DNA of 64,000 nt from NCBI RefSeq assembly GCF_001922575.1, contig NZ_MRCI01000002.1, positions 186,001 through 250,000 of the forward strand, written 5' to 3'. The DNA comes from Neptunomonas phycophila. Its GTDB lineage: Bacteria > Pseudomonadota > Gammaproteobacteria > Pseudomonadales > Balneatricaceae. Shown in pieces: positions 37,501 to 44,477 of the stretch. The translations under genes and the position numbers were made by a program. The first letter of the stretch is position 1; each line of letters starts with the position of its first letter. The notes beneath the pieces were generated by a model. The model was not told the DNA's origin, did no database searches, and saw only the letters and a program-made list of their open reading frames with translations.

Positions 37501-40500
37501 CAGCAATGCCGATCTATTGAGCATGTTGACCGTCACCAGCGACGTAATCGACGGTACGACACAAAACGGCATAATTGAATGGGACTTTGACAGTGCCGGC
37601 ACCACCTTTGATTATCTCGCCGAAGGCGAACAATTGGTGCTGACCTACAACGTGCTGCTTGAAGACAGCGAAGGCGCGCAAGACACCCAAACGGTCATAC
37701 TCACGATTAACGGCACTAACGATGCTCCTGAGATTACGGTAAATGCCGGTGATACAGCTGTAAGCAGCCTCACCGAAACTGATGCGGGGCTAACTGACAG
37801 TGGCCAATTGAGCCTGACAGACCTCGATACCACCGACACTGTTGCGGCCAGTGTGGACAGTTTAACCACCACGGGTGAGCTAGACACACTCAGCAATGCC
37901 GATCTATTGAGCATGTTGACCGTTACCAGCGACGTAATCGACGGTACGACCCAAAACGGCATAATTGAATGGGACTTTGACAGTGCCGGCACCACCTTCG
38001 ATTACCTCGCCGAAGGCGAACAACTGGTGCTGACCTACAACGTGCTGGTTGAAGACAGCGAAGGCGCGCAAGCCACTCAAACTGTCACGCTCACGATTAA
38101 CGGCACTAACGATGCACCTGAGATAACCGTAAATGCGAGCGACAAAGTCAATAGCACCTTGATCGAAACCAATAGTGGTTTGGTAGACAACGGCCAAATC
38201 AGCGTTGGGGATCTGGATACAAGCGAAGCGGTTGCCGCGGAGGTGGATAGTGTATCAACCTCTGGTGATACAGGCCCTTACAGCCCTGCTCAGTTGTTAG
38301 ATATGTTGGCCGTTACCGATGTTGTCATCGGCTCTGGCAGCCAAGCAGGGGTGATGGAGTGGAACTTTGATAGTCAAGGAGCCACCTTCGACCATCTGGC
38401 TGATGGCGAGCCGCTTGTCTTGACCTACACAGTCAGTGTGACTGATGCACAAGGCGCGACTAGTCAACAGCTTGTTACCTTGACTATTGAAGGCTCTAAT
38501 GATGAGCCGGAAATCACCTTAACCCCTACTGATAGTGCGACTGCAGAGTTAACAGAAACCGATGAAGGCCTACAAAGCAAAGGGACTCTATCGGTCACTG
38601 ACCTTGATACGACAGACGAAGTGATCGCTCGTGTCAGTCACCTTGAAACGACTGGCGATACGCACACATACTCGCCAGATGATTTACTGGCTATGTTAGA
38701 TGTGACAGCAACCGTTATCGAGAACGGTTCGCAAAATGAGGTTTTAGAGTGGAATTTTGATAGCCAAGATATTGCGTTTGATCACTTAGCTGTAGGGGAG
38801 CAGTTAGTGCTTAGTTATACCGTGACAGTTGAAGACGTCCACGGTGCAACAAGTGAGCAGCGGGTTACTATTACTATTAATGGTGCTAAAGATGCGCCAA
38901 GCATTACCGTAGAGAACGGCGACACTGCAGAAGTGGAGCTAACAGAAACCAATGAGCCTTTATCAACCGAAGGGCAGTTGAGTATTTTTGATAAGGATAC
39001 GAGCGACTCCATTGTGGCAGCCGTTGAGAATGTCGCGGTAGTTGGTGATACGCATGGACTGAGCCATGCTGAACTGCAAGCGATGTTGAGTGTAACGGAC
39101 TTGGTAATCGACAGTGACACGCAAGCGGGAACGCTGGGGTGGAGTTTTGATAGCGCTGAACAAACTTTTGATTACTTAGCCGCTGGCGAAAAGCTCGTTC
39201 TTACTTATACCGTCAGTGTTACAGACAGTCAGGGTAACTCCAATACGCACCCTATTGTAGTAACACTGGTTGGCACTAATGACCTTCCAGAAGCAAGCAC
39301 GGACCTTGATGATACTGCCGTACTTTCTCAGCAGTTGAATGATTCTGAGGTAGTAAATGGCATCGATATTTCAGGGGCTTTCAACGATAAAGATAATGCG
39401 GCGGTCTTTAGCTACCAAGCTATTGGTTTGCCGTCTGGGCTGGTTATTGATCCTGAAACCGGTGTTATTAGCGGCCAATTGCGCGCTGATGCTTCCACGG
39501 GTGGAAATGCGACAGAGGCAGGTGAGTATTCCGTAACCATTGTCGTTACTGATGAGCAAGGTGGTACTTTTGAATCCACCTTGTTGATTCAAGTGGCTAA
39601 CCTAGAACCCATTACCACGGATGTAACGGCTACATTAATTGAGGATAGAGTAAGAGAAGCTGAAGGTAATGTGCTATTTGATGATCAAGGCAATGTAATT
39701 CAGGTTGACCTAGACGGTGATGATTTGCGCATCAGCCAGATTGACTCCCTAACGATACCTGTTGGGGAAACGGTGGAAGTTGTAGGCACTTACGGTGTGT
39801 TGAGCATTTCGTCTGATGGCACATGGCATTATGAGCAAACCCGCACATCGGTAGCATTACAGTCGCTTAATTTTGGCGAAACAGGCATTGATCAGTTTGC
39901 GTTTACGGTTAACGACTCACAAGGTGGAGCTGTTATTAGCCAGTTGATCATCACTATCGAAGGTGATGCTGAGCCGCACGTTGCGTCGGAGCCGGTTGAA
40001 CAAGCGCCTTTATCTTCTGACTCGCAAGCTAACGTATCTACTGGTGATAGTTCATCTGGTACAGGAGGTTTTGGGGGCGGAAGCGCTAGCGACAATAATT
40101 TAGGAGCGGCGGCCTCGGTCATTGAGTCCTATACGGATAAGGTTATTCAAAATATCCGCATTGAGCCTGTGCAGCTATCAGTGGCTTTGCGGGATATCGT
40201 CGTTAATGAATCGTTATATAAGTTTTCATTACCGCCTGGTGCATTCGAAAGTACAAATAATGAGGATATATCGATAGAGGCGACGTTGCCTGACGGTAGT
40301 CCTCTTCCTGACTATATTAATTTCGATGAAGAATCTGGCACATTCATAATATCGCGCGACATAGCGTTGGCGCAGGGCATTGAAAAAATCGAAGTTAAAG
40401 TCACGGGTGAAGATGAATCCGGTAATGAAGCGAGCACCAGTTTTATTATTTACCTCGTCAATGAAGATCAAGCTAATGGAGGCCCTTCTTCAGCCTCTGC

Positions 40501-40729
40501 CGAATTATTTGCAAATAATTCAACTGTTGCCGGTCAAGTTTCTGAACCACTAGTCGCTATTACACAAAGTAGTGGGCGAGACACAACAGTTAAAGTGGCA
40601 TCAAAAGAAATGTCTGGATCGGTAGAGTCATTATCCATTCAACTAGCATCAGCGGGACAAGGAGCTTTTGAACAAGAGCTCACGCACTCTTTGGATATGT
40701 TGATGGAATTGTTACAGGAAGAGGGATAG
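28541..40729 (+). CDS. Giant cadherin-like repeat surface/secreted protein with LExRLLLDAA N-terminus
   Basis: A protein of about 4,062 residues. The ATG at 28541 is chosen (AGGTAG upstream) because it opens with the motif SLESRLLLDAAAAV, seen at the start of many giant repeat proteins (LEPRxLL type); an upstream GTG adds 14 residues. No Sec signal is present. About 20 or more cadherin/tandem-95-like domains follow, each ending in (G/V)NDxP. They include a VCBS-like unit (near 34870-35210), three dystroglycan-like Ig domains (near 35540, 36240 and 39290) and six units of exactly 390 bases (36945-39284). A Gly/Ser linker (near 40050-40100) and a final CADG-like domain close the protein. No GGxGxD RTX repeats are visible. 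Acidic, Asp-rich turns suggest calcium binding and an adhesin or matrix role. Four export-type genes follow directly. Confidence 0.85.
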   Translation: MKKTDLLSLESRLLLDAAAAVTLTDNTNVDVNSDGSVATASGQEDTAVALAGVAISDENGSDNYSLRLTLNTDAISAGSLFLQGGSDAGTQLTLTGTASEINTALAGVQVQPGSNYTGDLSVAMVLKEGATDRDQATYNIALTPVNDDPILSNPALEVQESSTVTFSIEALGLSDPDIESGEQGYDQLIIEIGSLPTNGRLYFSGSPVAPGSTLDASQLASLTYVHDGSDVASGDSDSFDIRVLDGAGGEAAASLSVNLLPLNTAPEITGEPEQFEGETTSLGLSYSDAEAGHADTSSSAQVAITDISGLTDRGVLFLDSDNDGIVDAGEEISSVSDAAAQFSADKLALLSFAHDGDEPNVVAPVFTIQITDNGGGEGDGAKITTSRDVTIAITENNDDPIAVVTGDPINAVDTGNTGVTLTLDDLTATDPDSTNEQLVFSVASEPDFGQIQLNQGTVAVPDWVALPVGGVFSVADIADGKVRYVQTSTDGSSTDTGLSFTLSDSEYRAFDNAGEAGAWRDSEGNLQTGSLTFIIGSTTGDPADYATPAISDTIVNQGRANFDEAATITITSADLSYTLTANTYTFPATQVVYSVSSLPSNGTLYLDGNAIEAYGSFTQDDIDNNRITFEHNGSEDHHGSFSFIVTNGGNYEGTGSFTLNAYPINDTPDVGETTVELTEATATNDGIVRIGLSDIEMSDEDGSLSTLDAGEDPNSEGGTDVLWFQITALPEDGVLERWNTSSSAWETITLDGAWYEQSILSSSVDGGTSGIRYQHSGGDASANLIDSFTYVVRDDLTAAADPLEPDTSSPDPAANNQSDTGTVTLEISAFNDAPIIAATSTDPDQSITNSDGNTETTANEILVVGEGDEQVITSSHLTAIDSDNSTRQSTFKIINLTENGRILFNGKTLIVGSTFTQDDIDNGFISYEHDGSETRSDQFTFEVSDGPLTTAVGTFDIQVQARNDAAEVTANQPNDSFVTSNVLDLGGAFTLSDVDINDADSGLGVGAGETDELTVTLTLNDGADAQISNADASITLNDVTGLTVTGTPGTDTQITLTGSLANLQAALTGLGVSASNDLDSALVLVLDADDRLQANSSAANGGTVNDDGSAVSQSNNVSSASVNLVTSTVNDAPVVTLAAQTVNEDTPTLLTGLSISDVDSFDEQVTATVAVTAGSLSTTNSGVAVTGNGTTDITLTGTVDQVNAALAQVLYTPDDQDNGTETLTLTVTDSDVHGASSSLSDSESTSLTITAINDAPQLNITDDHFTLNTGTNIDITGVSIADINDEGQSTYNANQEVVLSVSQNAGDAGGLISVTGEAAASTLTLTGTLADINAKLATLNFAPTDPDADDTAVINIVYSDLANGDQTTDQSNALTESGAITIDISNTNDAPVVNGDATFAMNEDQSFSLSSYTISDADHFDTSSMTISITVTEGTLADSSGNGTLSGDSRTLTLNAASLAELNALLAATSYSPDADYFGSDTLTITVTDGGNTGDGGTLNDTLAVAVTVNNVNDRPDNTGVDVTLADENEGIAAPAGETFTSLLAGNYSDATDDQTANNGGSSGSQATALSFIAITGNAATAEQGEWQVFVGGSWTSISTSASDSAAVIVTADTLVRFLPADDFNGEPGELTTRLGDNSQPTISTSSGGTDTYNLSTTGDLGADESVWSAATSNVGIHVNAVNDPPTITVSSADLADIAEDSTPSGTSVLALYGPGYDDGTDGQSDTAVNNGSDASSLGGIALIDNSTPASQGEWQYNTGGGWVAVGSAVTTTSALVLAPDAEIRFVPAADFHGVVSGLSYVVADSDQTAQNGQLVDVSYSATGTWSDSASPGVTKITVNPVNDAPVVAGDTGGSTTPIVSIENTGQGTGSAEENLFSNVTLSDIDAVLGSDDFGGGSITVNIADASTADQLLVDSGLTGVQSTSAPTTGQLVIQLASGTTAEQVVTIVEAIRFSNTSDAPNTDVRGYNLVVNDGNNNNTSGGPSSANSNTLSGFLQVQNTNDTPTPQADTNTVNEDTNASGNVLTNDTDPDVESLTVNAVNGNAGLVSENVAGDNGGVFVLESNGDYTFSPGSDFQYLKVGEQIDTQVTYQVTDADGVTATTTLTVTVTGTDDVPVLTPDTGDVVEDDAATLTTSGTLVAGTNGDAGEDKFVAETLTGTYGQLAVDENGAWNYSADNSQTSIQTIAQGDTRTDTFTVTSADNTTTTTVTITLTGVNDTPEANNDSGATSENATLTVPVNVGLLSNDTDVDSGDTLSVVEVDNDTNNLNSPVSGSTGGTFTVAGDGSYSFNPGTDFDYLAAGETATTTLAVLVSDSQGATSSSLLSVVVTGTNDAPVATTPAAQTDSDGASVSYDISTYFLDPDTSDTLSYSVDVLPAGLSLNTATGVISGDIAPNASQGGNTATPGQYQITLTATDNNSATEQAVFTWTVSNVDPTANDDTASVNEGVESADSTTVAGNVIITSPTSAENDQDGGADADTLSSDAWVAGEATPLAISGDTDIVGTYGTLSVSLDGSYSYAVNNALASIQALNTSQSLNDVFTYQVSDGQGGTDEATLTITINGTNDVPVTVGSLSNQTANDGETISDIDISGLFDDVDNGAVLTYSAADLPAGLTLNSATGVISGQVDGDASINGAASNGVYNVVITATDENSTQTQSSFEWVVSNVAPMAQDDAASVNEGEASTDVTAVTGNVITAVQPGDVSDGEQNGDDDTLNVTGIGFGTHVATTTAVDTGLSGNYGVVSVGADGAYTYQVDNTLAAVQALADGESFTEVFTYSITDGQGGNDSALLTITINGTNDAPEITVNAGDTAVSSLTETDAGLTDSGQLSLTDLDTTDTVTASVDSLTTTGELDTLSNADLLSMLTVTSDVIDGTTQNGIIEWDFDSAGTTFDYLAEGEQLVLTYNVLVEDSEGAQDTQTITLTINGTNDVPEITVNAGDTAASSLTETDAGLTDSGQLSLTDLDTSDTVTASVDSLTTTGELDTLSNADLLSMLTVTSDVIDGTTQNGIIEWDFDSAGTTFDYLAEGEQLVLTYNVLLEDSEGAQDTQTVILTINGTNDAPEITVNAGDTAVSSLTETDAGLTDSGQLSLTDLDTTDTVAASVDSLTTTGELDTLSNADLLSMLTVTSDVIDGTTQNGIIEWDFDSAGTTFDYLAEGEQLVLTYNVLVEDSEGAQATQTVTLTINGTNDAPEITVNASDKVNSTLIETNSGLVDNGQISVGDLDTSEAVAAEVDSVSTSGDTGPYSPAQLLDMLAVTDVVIGSGSQAGVMEWNFDSQGATFDHLADGEPLVLTYTVSVTDAQGATSQQLVTLTIEGSNDEPEITLTPTDSATAELTETDEGLQSKGTLSVTDLDTTDEVIARVSHLETTGDTHTYSPDDLLAMLDVTATVIENGSQNEVLEWNFDSQDIAFDHLAVGEQLVLSYTVTVEDVHGATSEQRVTITINGAKDAPSITVENGDTAEVELTETNEPLSTEGQLSIFDKDTSDSIVAAVENVAVVGDTHGLSHAELQAMLSVTDLVIDSDTQAGTLGWSFDSAEQTFDYLAAGEKLVLTYTVSVTDSQGNSNTHPIVVTLVGTNDLPEASTDLDDTAVLSQQLNDSEVVNGIDISGAFNDKDNAAVFSYQAIGLPSGLVIDPETGVISGQLRADASTGGNATEAGEYSVTIVVTDEQGGTFESTLLIQVANLEPITTDVTATLIEDRVREAEGNVLFDDQGNVIQVDLDGDDLRISQIDSLTIPVGETVEVVGTYGVLSISSDGTWHYEQTRTSVALQSLNFGETGIDQFAFTVNDSQGGAVISQLIITIEGDAEPHVASEPVEQAPLSSDSQANVSTGDSSSGTGGFGGGSASDNNLGAAASVIESYTDKVIQNIRIEPVQLSVALRDIVVNESLYKFSLPPGAFESTNNEDISIEATLPDGSPLPDYINFDEESGTFIISRDIALAQGIEKIEVKVTGEDESGNEASTSFIIYLVNEDQANGGPSSASAELFANNSTVAGQVSEPLVAITQSSGRDTTVKVASKEMSGSVESLSIQLASAGQGAFEQELTHSLDMLMELLQEEG
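36945..39284 (+). repeat. Six tandem 390-base coding repeats
   Basis: The unit beginning PEITVNAGDTA recurs at exact 390-base steps (phase points 36951, 37341, 37731, 38121, 38511 and 38901), each encoding 130 residues ending INGTND or similar. The first three are nearly identical in DNA, indicating recent duplication or gene conversion; the last three are diverged in sequence but not in length. Recombination within the first three would change copy number in frame. Confidence 0.92.
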
Positions 40730-40756
40730 TTCCTCAAAAGCAGGCTACGGAAGAAA

Positions 40757-42379
40757 ATGTTAACTATGTTATTTAGGCCAAATATGAAAGTTATTCAGGG
40801 TTCGATTAATAAAGTTTCGATGAAAGTTGTAGGTAAAGTCGCAGTGCTAGGCACGAGCATTTTAATCATTGCCGGGTGTAGTACTGTCCAACGTGATCCA
40901 ATGGCTTTGAATGAAATAGAGTCAGCGATAGAGGCTGATAAAGCATTGTTTTTGGAGGCGTCACCTCCCTTGTCGAAACCGTTGACTCTAGCTGAAGCCA
41001 TGGCGCATGCGCTCAAGTATAACGTGAACAACCGGGTTCGTTTGATGGAGCAAGCATTGGCCGATCAAAGTTTCCGCTTAGCAAAAATGGATATGTTGCC
41101 GCTATTGGCAGCAAATGCTGGTTTAACAAGCCGCAGCAATGTTGATGCCTCAAGCAGTGAATCAGTTGAGACAGGTATCGAGAGTCTAGAGCCATCAACG
41201 TCGACTGATCAGTCGCGCCGTAATGCAGATCTACGCTTGTCATGGAATGCATTGGACTTTGGCGTTAGTTACCTCAAAGCAAAGCAAGAAGCAGATCGTT
41301 TTGAAATTGCCCGTTATGAACGTCGCGATATTATGTCTAAGCTACTGCAAGAAACGCGCGCGGCGTATTGGAAGGCTGCTGTAACTCAAGAGCTTAGGCC
41401 AAAAATTGAAGAGTTGTTACAGCGAACAGATAAAGCGTTGCAAAACTTAGAGAAAATACAAAAAGAAAAGCTTCGTGCACCGGTTGTTGTTTTACAAGAA
41501 CGCCGCAAACTACTTTCCATTACACGCAACTTAAAAAGTCTTCAGCAGTCAGTTGATGCCGCTCAAATTGAACTTGCTAATATTATTAATCAGCCACCTA
41601 GTACAGTGGTTACTTTAAGTGTTCCTAAAAAGCGTCCTGAGTTAACACGCTTTGATCAGGTAGATATTGAGCAGCTCGAAAGAACAGCGCTTAGCAATAA
41701 CGTTGATTACATTGGTGAGTTATACAATGCGAGAATAGCGCAGCGCGAAGCCAAGAAATCTATGCTACGAATGTTCCCAGGGCTAGAGTTCTCTTACGCT
41801 GGTAACTATGACAGTAATAGCTACTTATACAACAGCACTTGGGGGCAGGCTGGTATTCGCATTAGTTGGAATATTATGCGTTTGTTCTCAATGGGGATCA
41901 TTAAAGACCAAAATGAAGCTCGTGAATACATGGTTGAGGCTCGTCGTATGGCCGCAAGCATGGGGGTTATCGCGCAGGTGAATTTGGGTTGGCAGCAGTA
42001 CCGCAATGCAATTGATGCTTTAGACTTGTCTCAACAGTTCGAGGAGCTTGATAACCAAATAGCGGGTTTTAACTCTCAGGCACGAGCTAGCAGCGCCATA
42101 TCAGGTACTGAGTCATTACTGTCTGAGGCTCGCGCGGTTAATTCGCAGCTTACCAATTTGCTGTCATATGCTGAAGCCCAAGAAGCATACGGGAACTTTA
42201 TGCTGAGTGTCGGTTTTAACCCCGTTCCTAGTGACTACCAACATTACAGCATAGAAGAGCTGGCTTCTGTTATTACTCAAGGCTTTGATCTGTGGGCATC
42301 AGGAGTACCCAGTGAACAGCAATTGCGTCAATTTAGCAGCCAAACGCATGATATAGCGATAACTAAGGTTGAGGGGTAA
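40757..42379 (+). CDS. TolC family outer membrane lipoprotein
   Basis: A 540-residue outer-membrane efflux protein. The N-terminus holds a signal peptide ending in a lipobox (IIAGC, Cys42 from this start); an internal Met22 would give a more standard signal, but the ribosome site GGAAG favours 40757. Two TolC-type repeats follow, with PLTLAEAMAHALKYN near residues 76-90, LPLLAANAGLTSR near 115-127 and the second half beginning near 310. Long coiled-coil helices (for example 205-275) form the periplasmic tunnel. It begins 28 bases after the giant gene and is followed after 4 bases by an adaptor gene, so it should be the outer-membrane exit of this export system. Confidence 0.88.
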   Translation: MLTMLFRPNMKVIQGSINKVSMKVVGKVAVLGTSILIIAGCSTVQRDPMALNEIESAIEADKALFLEASPPLSKPLTLAEAMAHALKYNVNNRVRLMEQALADQSFRLAKMDMLPLLAANAGLTSRSNVDASSSESVETGIESLEPSTSTDQSRRNADLRLSWNALDFGVSYLKAKQEADRFEIARYERRDIMSKLLQETRAAYWKAAVTQELRPKIEELLQRTDKALQNLEKIQKEKLRAPVVVLQERRKLLSITRNLKSLQQSVDAAQIELANIINQPPSTVVTLSVPKKRPELTRFDQVDIEQLERTALSNNVDYIGELYNARIAQREAKKSMLRMFPGLEFSYAGNYDSNSYLYNSTWGQAGIRISWNIMRLFSMGIIKDQNEAREYMVEARRMAASMGVIAQVNLGWQQYRNAIDALDLSQQFEELDNQIAGFNSQARASSAISGTESLLSEARAVNSQLTNLLSYAEAQEAYGNFMLSVGFNPVPSDYQHYSIEELASVITQGFDLWASGVPSEQQLRQFSSQTHDIAITKVEG

Positions 42380-42383
42380 GCTA

Positions 42384-43139
42384 ATGCGAAAGCAACATTC
42401 TTTAGTCGCCGTCCTCTTAAGCTGTTTAGCGTCGCTTAGCTATGCTCAAGAATCTCAGGTAAGAGGGCAATTGACTGCATTGAACATGACTCAATTAGCT
42501 GCTCCCATAGCAGGTAGAGTGATAGAGCTTAAGAAGCGTGCAGGCGAAGAGGTAAAAGCAGGCGATCTGCTTGCCTCTTTTGATTGTCGTTCAATTAAAG
42601 CAGAAGAGAATGTTGCCTCCGCTCGGTTATCAGCCGCGAACACTAAGTATAAAGTGAATAAGAGACTCGCTAAGTACGATAATGTGAGTAGTTTGGATGT
42701 TGAGCTATCTCGAGCTGATGTTGTAGAAGCCAATGCCGCACTAAAACTTGTACGCGTTCGCTTAGACGACTGCAACGTTAACGCGCCTTTTGATGCTGAA
42801 GTGATCAGCCGCGATGTTAATTTACATCAACATGTATCCGTAGGTGATCCTTTATTTGGTTTGGTGAGTAAAGCGGATATGGAAATTGAAGCGGTCATCC
42901 CTGCCAAGTGGCTAAGTTATGTGAAAGCAGGTACATCCGTAACTTTCACCTCGGATACCACAGGAGAGCAAGTTCAAGGAGAAATAGCCCGTATCATTGA
43001 TAATGTTGATCCTGTAAGCCAAACCTTAAAAGTAATCGCCACACCCACGCTTCCTGATGAGCATGCCTTTAAACCGGGTATGAGTGGCGTAGTTAACTTT
43101 GCGAATGACAATTTGGCGGTGGCTGCGGGGGCAGAATGA
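42384..43139 (+). CDS. Periplasmic HlyD/RND-type adaptor protein
   Basis: A 251-residue membrane fusion protein. A signal peptide (MRKQHSLVAVLLSCLASLSYA) directs it to the periplasm. A lipoyl-like domain (LAAPIAGRVIELKKRAGEEV near residues 34-53) is interrupted by a short helical hairpin and closed by APFDAEVISRDVNLHQHVSV, followed by a beta-barrel domain ending FKPGMSGVVNF. I use the ATG at 42384; the upstream TTG is inside the tolC-like gene. It lacks a membrane anchor and overlaps the next gene by four bases (ATGA), so it is coupled to the second adaptor. Confidence 0.85.
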   Translation: MRKQHSLVAVLLSCLASLSYAQESQVRGQLTALNMTQLAAPIAGRVIELKKRAGEEVKAGDLLASFDCRSIKAEENVASARLSAANTKYKVNKRLAKYDNVSSLDVELSRADVVEANAALKLVRVRLDDCNVNAPFDAEVISRDVNLHQHVSVGDPLFGLVSKADMEIEAVIPAKWLSYVKAGTSVTFTSDTTGEQVQGEIARIIDNVDPVSQTLKVIATPTLPDEHAFKPGMSGVVNFANDNLAVAAGAE

Positions 43140-44476
43140 GCGCTGCTATTGATGTTAAACGTGAGGCGCCAGTTACAACCGATCGTTTGGCGGCTGTGCT
43201 GACGTTACAAAAAAGGCTGTTAGCTGCTAAAAATCGTCGCGAAGCTGAATATATCTTAGTGAATGATACGGCTTATTTGGTGAAAGCTCGTCAAATGTTG
43301 TTTGTATACAATCAGCAGCTCAGCAGTCATTCTTCAGTACCCGATATTTCGGCCCAAACGCCTTATTTGTTGTGGGCCAAAAAAGTTGTTCAGTCTCTAT
43401 CCGGTTTGTTTATTGAGCAAACTTCGCCACAAGTTGTATCAAAAGAGCAGGTCAACCCAGAATCCTTTCGTCAAGAGTGGCCAAGCTATTGGCCTGAGCA
43501 TGGGCTTTGGGTGCCTATGGTGTGGAGAGGGCAGACACTGGGCGCTCTATTGATATTGAGAGAAGGCTTGTGGAAAGAGGCTGAAAAACAACTGTTACAA
43601 CATTGGGTGGCTAGTGCTGCTCCGGTAATTTCCCAAGCCGAAAGTAAAGGGCCGTCAGCCTCTAAAAAGCGGGTGTATGGCGTTGTACTTGCCGCTTTGA
43701 TCCTTATTGGCTTGTGTTGGCCTGTGCATTTAACGGTGTTATCTGATGCAGAGGTTGTCCCTAAAGCCACCCAGTTAGTACGTGCTCCGTTAGATGGGAT
43801 AATCAAAACTGTTCATGTAGAGCCGAATCAGCGTGTCGAAAAAGGGCAAGTTTTACTGACCTTAGATGACTCAGCGCTTTATGGTCAGCTTGAAAAATCA
43901 CGTCAAGCACTTGCTGTTATTGATGCTGAGTATCGGCGTAGCTTGCAGCAGGCGATGAGTAACCCAGCGAGCAATGCGGAAGTGCCTTTGTTAGCAGCGC
44001 GAGTGAAACAAGCGCAAAGCGAAGTTGATTTTTTACAAGGTGAGCTAAAGCGTGTCAGTGTCATCGCCCCGCAAACGGGTGTAGCCATGATCAGTTCAGT
44101 TAATGACTGGTTAGGTAAGCCAGTTGCTTTGGGTGAAAAGATAATGGCCGTAGCAGGTAGTCACGGTGAAGATGTTGAGCTGTGGATACCCAGTGCGGAT
44201 AACATTCCTCTTCCTGATGGTGCTCCCATTAAGCTGTATTGGAATGTTGACCCATCCACAGTAATGCATGCTCAGCTGCTACATGTGAACTATCGCGCAG
44301 AAATGTCTCCCAGCGGTGTTGTGGCATACCGAGGTCGAGCTAAGCTGTTAGAAAGCAATAACCCCCCTATTGCGGGTTGGCGAGGTATCGCTAGAATCGA
44401 AGGAGAAAAAGTCAGTCTGTTCTTTTACTTCTTTAGGCGTCCCCTAGCGAGTTTACGGAGCTGGTTGGGAGTCTAG
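43136..44476 (+). CDS. Membrane-anchored HlyD-like adaptor with cytoplasmic GAF-like domain
   Basis: A 446-residue protein. Residues 1-175 are cytoplasmic and resemble a GAF-type domain (helix RLLAAKNRREAEYILVNDTA near 27-46; core GLWVPMVWRGQTLGALLILR near 123-142). A membrane helix follows (about 182-203), then a periplasmic HlyD region: LVRAPLDGIIKTVHVEPNQR near 218-237, a coiled-coil hairpin (about 255-310) and VIAPQTGVAMISSVNDWLG near 311-329. Adaptors of type I systems normally have only a short cytoplasmic tail, so the GAF-like domain is unusual and may sense a ligand or contact the substrate. It is coupled to both neighbours (four-base overlap upstream, one-base gap downstream). Confidence 0.78.
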   Translation: MSAAIDVKREAPVTTDRLAAVLTLQKRLLAAKNRREAEYILVNDTAYLVKARQMLFVYNQQLSSHSSVPDISAQTPYLLWAKKVVQSLSGLFIEQTSPQVVSKEQVNPESFRQEWPSYWPEHGLWVPMVWRGQTLGALLILREGLWKEAEKQLLQHWVASAAPVISQAESKGPSASKKRVYGVVLAALILIGLCWPVHLTVLSDAEVVPKATQLVRAPLDGIIKTVHVEPNQRVEKGQVLLTLDDSALYGQLEKSRQALAVIDAEYRRSLQQAMSNPASNAEVPLLAARVKQAQSEVDFLQGELKRVSVIAPQTGVAMISSVNDWLGKPVALGEKIMAVAGSHGEDVELWIPSADNIPLPDGAPIKLYWNVDPSTVMHAQLLHVNYRAEMSPSGVVAYRGRAKLLESNNPPIAGWRGIARIEGEKVSLFFYFFRRPLASLRSWLGV

Positions 44477-44477
44477 T

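Noticed and set aside
28541-40729. RTX toxin or classical type I-secreted adhesin
   Set aside because: No GGxGxD nonapeptide repeats or typical C-terminal type I signal region could be seen, and there is no ABC transporter gene in the operon.
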